Under the pieces are notes generated by a model. That model did not search any database. It saw only the letters and a list, made by a program, of their open reading frames with translations, and was not told the origin of the DNA. The translations under genes and the position numbers were made by a program. A DNA stretch of 64,000 bases from a virus, in IMG/VR virus record IMGVR_UViG_3300021335_000009, positions 1 to 64,000 of that record; one strand, written 5' to 3'. Shown here piece after piece: positions 60,514 to 64,000 of the stretch; the stretch's first letter is position 1, and each line of letters begins with the position of its first letter.

Positions 60514-61556
60514 GCTCTTACAAATCCTCATTAGAAAAATTAGGGTACAGGCTTCAAGATTTTGGAGATCATTGGAGAACTCGCGCTGTTTACAGAAATG
60601 GAAAAACAGCAACGTCAGTCCTCATTTACAAAAACTCTGGAGTTTGGAGAGATTTTGGAGGGGATGAACAATCAAAGCCTTTTGAACTTTTAGTTCAAGA
60701 AACTTTAAAAACAAAAGACCCTAAAATACTAAAGCAGTATTTAATTAATGGCTCTCAAAGCAACCAGCCCAAACAAGTAATTTATGAAAGAATAGAAATG
60801 GAAAAAATTTATCCAAAAGAATATTTGCAAGAACTTTTGCCAATTACTGAGTTTTACGAAAAAAAGAAAATACAAATTTCTGTTCAAAAAGAATTTGATT
60901 GCGGGTATGCAGGCTCAGGAAAAATGTATAGGCGCATTGTTTTTCCTATTTATAATTTAGATGGGCAAATACATGGCTTTTCGGGAAGAACTGTTGCAAC
61001 TCAGAAAGACTCTTCGACAGGAATTCAGCCTCCAAAATGGAAACATATAGGCAAAAAACATAATTGGATTTATCCACATCATATTTCACGAGACCACATT
61101 AGCGAAAAAAAAGAAGTTATTTTGGTCGAAAGCATAGGGGATTGTTTAGCTTTGAATCAGTCTGGATACAAAAATGTTCTTGTTACATTTGGTTTAACTG
61201 CGTCATCAAAACTTATATCTTATTTAAATGCATTTGATTTAGATAGGATTATAATATCTACAAATGACGATTCTTCAAAAGAAGAGAATGGAGGTCAAAT
61301 TGCTGCAATAAAAACAGCAGCTAAGTTATCTCAAATTTTTGACTTAGACTTAATAAAAATTAACCCTCCAACAAGTAACGACTTTGGAGACATGCTTCAA
61401 GAAAATGAATGTTTTGAAACATGGTATCAAAGAAAAGACCGTTGGGCTTTAAGCGATCCAAAAATTCAGCTTTGGATAGTAAAAAAAATACAAACGTCGG
61501 AAAAACTAAGTAAAAGTGTCGATTGCAAAAAGTTAATAAAAATTTTAAAAAAATGA
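60510..61556 (+). CDS. DnaG-like primase (TOPRIM)
   Basis: 348 residues. The TOPRIM core is EVILVESIGDCLALNQSGY (catalytic Glu), then RIIISTNDDS (D-x-D). The N-terminal part has a DnaG-like core (YKNSGVWRDFGGDE, CGYAGSGKMYRRIVFPIYN) but no zinc-binding Cys cluster, unlike cellular DnaG. It makes RNA primers for lagging-strand synthesis. Overlaps dnaB by ATGA and precedes a RecB-like nuclease. Confidence 0.88.
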   Translation: MSSYKSSLEKLGYRLQDFGDHWRTRAVYRNGKTATSVLIYKNSGVWRDFGGDEQSKPFELLVQETLKTKDPKILKQYLINGSQSNQPKQVIYERIEMEKIYPKEYLQELLPITEFYEKKKIQISVQKEFDCGYAGSGKMYRRIVFPIYNLDGQIHGFSGRTVATQKDSSTGIQPPKWKHIGKKHNWIYPHHISRDHISEKKEVILVESIGDCLALNQSGYKNVLVTFGLTASSKLISYLNAFDLDRIIISTNDDSSKEENGGQIAAIKTAAKLSQIFDLDLIKINPPTSNDFGDMLQENECFETWYQRKDRWALSDPKIQLWIVKKIQTSEKLSKSVDCKKLIKILKK

Positions 61557-62545
61557 AAGTAAAATTATCTGCTAGTAGAATAAAAACAGCTCAATCTTGT
61601 AGTTGGAGGTACTATTGTTCTTATATCTTAAAACTTCCAGACAAGAGTAATGATGGAGCGAGCAGAGGATCTGTGTGTCATAATGTTTTTGAGTATTTAT
61701 CAAAATTAAAAACAAAAAATTACTACAATAAGATTGTAAAAAATCAAGACCCTTTTTGCGTTCCTGCCGTGAAAAAGATGATAACATCTATGGCCAAAGA
61801 GCTAAAAGTAGATGACGAAGAAAACATGGCTTTGATTAAAGAAATGATTCTTAATGGATTAAGTTGTGATTTTCATGGAGAAGAACTAGGCGTTCCTGAC
61901 GAAGCTCATGCAGAGTTAAATTTTGATATAGAAGCTAACGGCTATCACATTAGAGGTTTTATTGACCAGCTTTTTTTGTACAAAGATAAAAAAATAGCGT
62001 TGATAAGAGACTACAAAACTTCAAAATCAGTATTTCAAGGAAAAGAAATTTCAGATAACTTGCAAGACTACATATATTGTTTAGCTATAAAACATCTTTT
62101 TCCAGAATATGAGAACAGGCAATCAGAATTTTTGTTTTTAAAATTCGACTTAAAAAATAAAGGAAGATTAAAAATGGAATCCATTGAAGAGGATGATATG
62201 GATGGATTCGAAATACAACTATCTTCTATTCAAAACTGGTTAGAAAACTTCGACGAAAATGACGCAAAATCTAATTTTGCAGCAAAAAAGAGGTATCCTA
62301 CCGATAAGAGCTTTAGCGGCCCTTTAATGTGCGGTTTTGCCAAAACAAAGGGGCAATTAAAAATAGATGGATCTCCAATGTGGGCATGCCCAATGAGGCA
62401 TCCGTTTTCTTATGTTAAAATTTTAGATTCAAAAGGTAATTTTTTAAAATCTGTTTTTGAAGAAGATTTTTCAGAAGAAGATGTTCCAGAAAACGGAAGT
62501 TTTGAAAAACAAGAATATTTAGGATGTCCACACTTTTATAATTGA
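61553..62545 (+). CDS. RecB/Cas4-like PD-(D/E)XK nuclease with Fe-S cysteines
   Basis: 330 residues from the ATG at 61553, which overlaps the primase stop (ATGA); an upstream TTG at 61523 would add ten. Nuclease motifs: GSVCHNVFEYL (His), GFIDQLF (Asp), IRDYKTSK (D-x-K) and LQDYIYCLA. Cysteines near residue 16 and 23 and at MCGF, WACPM and GCPHF fit a Fe-S cluster as in AddB and Cas4. It probably resects DNA for recombination. No CRISPR array or other cas gene is nearby. Confidence 0.85.
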   Translation: MKVKLSASRIKTAQSCSWRYYCSYILKLPDKSNDGASRGSVCHNVFEYLSKLKTKNYYNKIVKNQDPFCVPAVKKMITSMAKELKVDDEENMALIKEMILNGLSCDFHGEELGVPDEAHAELNFDIEANGYHIRGFIDQLFLYKDKKIALIRDYKTSKSVFQGKEISDNLQDYIYCLAIKHLFPEYENRQSEFLFLKFDLKNKGRLKMESIEEDDMDGFEIQLSSIQNWLENFDENDAKSNFAAKKRYPTDKSFSGPLMCGFAKTKGQLKIDGSPMWACPMRHPFSYVKILDSKGNFLKSVFEEDFSEEDVPENGSFEKQEYLGCPHFYN

Positions 62546-62569
62546 CTTTGTGTAAAACCTAAATAACAT
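62542..62569 (+). promoter_or_regulatory. Promoter before the PHP-like gene
   Basis: TTGACT (62542-62547), 16 nt, TAACAT (62564-62569), then ATG 7 nt later. A GTGTAA lies in the spacer by chance. Confidence 0.65.
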
Positions 62570-62576
62570 AAGAAGT

Positions 62577-63251
62577 ATGTTACCTTTGTTCAAAACACAT
62601 GCTTCGATTGGCAAAAGCATTCTTCGTATTGAAGATGTAAAACGAATATCTGACCAAAACAAACTTGATGAAGTTTATTTTGTAGAAGATACTATGGTTA
62701 GTTTTCCAGAAGCCTTTAGGGTATTTGGAGAAAAATTGAGATTTGGATATAGGTTTTTTGTTTTTAATGATGACGAATCAGAAGATTCAAAAAGCAGAAT
62801 GGTTGTCTTTGCTAGTGGGGACGATGGATGCAAAGAGTTATATGATCTTTACACAAGAAGTTTTAATGAAAAGTTAAAAACCCCTTGGGATGATTATAAA
62901 AACTTAAAATTTGTAGTTCCGTTTTATGACTCCTTTCTTCATAAAAATTTAGTTAGTTTTTCTAACTGCATGCCAAGCATACCAGATAAAATAATTTTTT
63001 TTATAGAACAAAATAACTTACCTTTTGACCAGTTTATTGAAGAAGCAGTAAAGCGCTGCGTTATGTCAAACCCCAAAAGAAAAATAATTAAATCAAAGTC
63101 AATTTATTACGAAAAGAAAAAAGATATTGAAGCTTTTCAAACTTATAAAGTGGCTTGTAATAGACAAATGGGTAGAAATTTTGATTTATCAAACCCAAAT
63201 CTTGAGGCTTTTGGGAGCGATTGTTTTTGCATAGAAGATTGGGAAAAATAA
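62577..63251 (+). CDS. PHP-domain-like protein (DNA polymerase III alpha N-terminus-like)
   Basis: 224 residues. The start PLFKTHASIGKSILRIEDV, then VYFVEDTMVSFPEAFRVFGE and FGYRFFVF resembles the order of PHP domains at the N-terminus of polymerase III alpha (HxH-type start, A-L-T-D equivalent, G-x-E). Metal-binding residues are only partly kept, so it may be inactive. It is followed by a DnaQ-like exonuclease and a truncated gene, suggesting a polymerase split over several genes. Confidence 0.5.
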   Translation: MLPLFKTHASIGKSILRIEDVKRISDQNKLDEVYFVEDTMVSFPEAFRVFGEKLRFGYRFFVFNDDESEDSKSRMVVFASGDDGCKELYDLYTRSFNEKLKTPWDDYKNLKFVVPFYDSFLHKNLVSFSNCMPSIPDKIIFFIEQNNLPFDQFIEEAVKRCVMSNPKRKIIKSKSIYYEKKKDIEAFQTYKVACNRQMGRNFDLSNPNLEAFGSDCFCIEDWEK

Positions 63252-63928
63252 TGGAAGACTTATTAAGATTTAAATTTAATCAAAAATATATTAATTTTGA
63301 CGCGGAAACAGAGGGTCTCAACCTCGTTTCTTCTCGCCCTTGGCAAATTAGCTGGATAGAAGCAGTGGGAAAAAAAATAACCGCCAGAAAAAATAAATTT
63401 ATTTGGTGGGATGATTTAGACATCAGCAATGCGGCTGCTATAGTAACTAGATTTGACAAAAGATATTACTTCGATGAAGGTTTGCAAAACAAAACATATC
63501 GGATTGATGAAAAAGTTTTTAAAACAGAAAGTCCTCTGTCTGTATATTCAGAAATAATAAACAAATTAAATCAAAAAGATTTTATAATTGTCGGCCAAAA
63601 TATTCTTGGCTATGACATCTATATTTTGGGGGTATTAGCAAAAAAATTAGGATTAAAAATTGACTACTCTTTTGTTAGTAGAATTTTTGACACAAAGGCC
63701 GTGGCAATGGCACTTGCAAAAGAAAATAAAACTCCTGATAAAGAAGATTTTCTATCTTGGCAAATTAAATTTTTAAACCATAGAGAAAGAAAAATAAAAA
63801 CAAATCAAAAATTTTTGCTACAAAAATACGAAATAGACTTCGAAGAATCAAAACTTCACGATGGTATTTATGATGTTGAAAAAAACTTTGAGATTTTTCA
63901 AAAACAAATTTGGGAATTAGACATTTAA
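63251..63928 (+). CDS. DnaQ-like 3'-5' exonuclease
   Basis: 225 residues from the ATG at 63251, overlapping the previous stop by one base. Exo motifs: INFDAETEGLNLVSSRPW (Asp and Glu), VGQNILGYDIYIL (Asp) and LHDGIYDVEKNFEIF (His-Asp and Asp), the DEDDh set. It would proofread for the phage polymerase or degrade DNA. The gene is coupled to the PHP-like gene. Confidence 0.85.
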   Translation: MEDLLRFKFNQKYINFDAETEGLNLVSSRPWQISWIEAVGKKITARKNKFIWWDDLDISNAAAIVTRFDKRYYFDEGLQNKTYRIDEKVFKTESPLSVYSEIINKLNQKDFIIVGQNILGYDIYILGVLAKKLGLKIDYSFVSRIFDTKAVAMALAKENKTPDKEDFLSWQIKFLNHRERKIKTNQKFLLQKYEIDFEESKLHDGIYDVEKNFEIFQKQIWELDI

Positions 63929-63956
63929 AAAACAAATACAGAACTAAATTTAAATT

Positions 63957-64000
63957 ATGGACAAAGTAGACTCAAGATACCCTCATACTTACGCCTGCGA
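63957..64000 (+). CDS. Start of a gene cut by the window edge
   Basis: ATG at 63957 followed by an open frame reading MDKVDSRYPHTYAC to the edge. It continues the replication block and may encode polymerase. Too short to identify. Confidence 0.5.
   Translation, partial: MDKVDSRYPHTYAC

Noticed and set aside
62550-62555. GTGTAA before 62577 as a late promoter
   Set aside because: It lies in the spacer of a better TTGACT-16-TAACAT promoter and is 27 nt from the start.

Overview
This window is part of the genome of a tailed double-stranded DNA bacteriophage (Caudoviricetes). The evidence is a large terminase, portal, capsid protease/scaffold, major capsid protein, tail tube proteins, tape measure and several fibres, together with phage-type replication and nucleotide genes. 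Base composition is strongly AT-rich, and most starts have no Shine-Dalgarno sequence. Promoter-like elements upstream of the metabolic genes are of the TTGACA/TATAAT type, which argues against a Bacteroidota host; I cannot name the host. No contractile sheath, lysin or integrase is visible.

Layout. 1-1920 (minus): the start of an HNH-like gene and three tandem hexapeptide-repeat proteins. 1962-2437 (minus): six tRNA genes, headed by a 27-codon ORF with its own promoter and terminator. 2682-6156 (plus): virion or tail proteins. 6225-20304 (plus): zinc-ribbon protein, a sigma-like factor, a putative small terminase, an ERCC4-type nuclease, a terminase large subunit split by three inteins, then portal, protease/scaffold, decoration protein, capsid and connector candidates. 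20423-23525 (minus): neck and tail tube cassette. 23578-36527 (plus): tail chaperone candidates, a 1697-residue tape measure, distal tail proteins and two fibres with a shared N-terminus. 36531-40350 (minus): Hsp20-like protein, glycosyltransferase, SSB, a second sigma-like factor and dNMP kinase. 40605-43247 (plus): ribonucleotide reductase. 43310-50854 (plus): more virion proteins, including a fibre with fifteen 63-bp repeats. 51073-55201: ThyX and a sugar cassette (SemiSWEET, GT90, GT9-like, methyltransferase, GDP-mannose dehydratase). 55247-64000: RecA-like recombinase, an approximately 870-nt non-coding structured region, nuclease, DnaB helicase with an intein, primase, RecB/Cas4-like nuclease, PHP-like protein and a DnaQ-like exonuclease.

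Regulation. Two promoter classes can be read by eye. Metabolic genes carry TTGACW, about 16 nt, a TAaNAT-like hexamer, then ATG only 6-7 nt later, which predicts leaderless mRNAs. Virion genes carry GTGTAA(T), usually 12-17 nt before ATG, without a recognisable -35. Two phage sigma-like proteins are candidates for reading the second class. Where the GTGTAA box lies farther from the gene, a Shine-Dalgarno sequence appears in two of the cases.

Strongest points of interest: three inteins in one terminase, two of them separated by only six host residues of the P-loop; a class 3-type intein at the P-loop of the helicase; the large non-coding RNA region with tRNA-like cloverleaves, reminiscent of GOLLD/ROOL-type phage RNAs; the GTGTAA late-promoter candidate with leaderless transcription; and a nuclease-like module embedded in the tape measure between GYIPNFA motifs.
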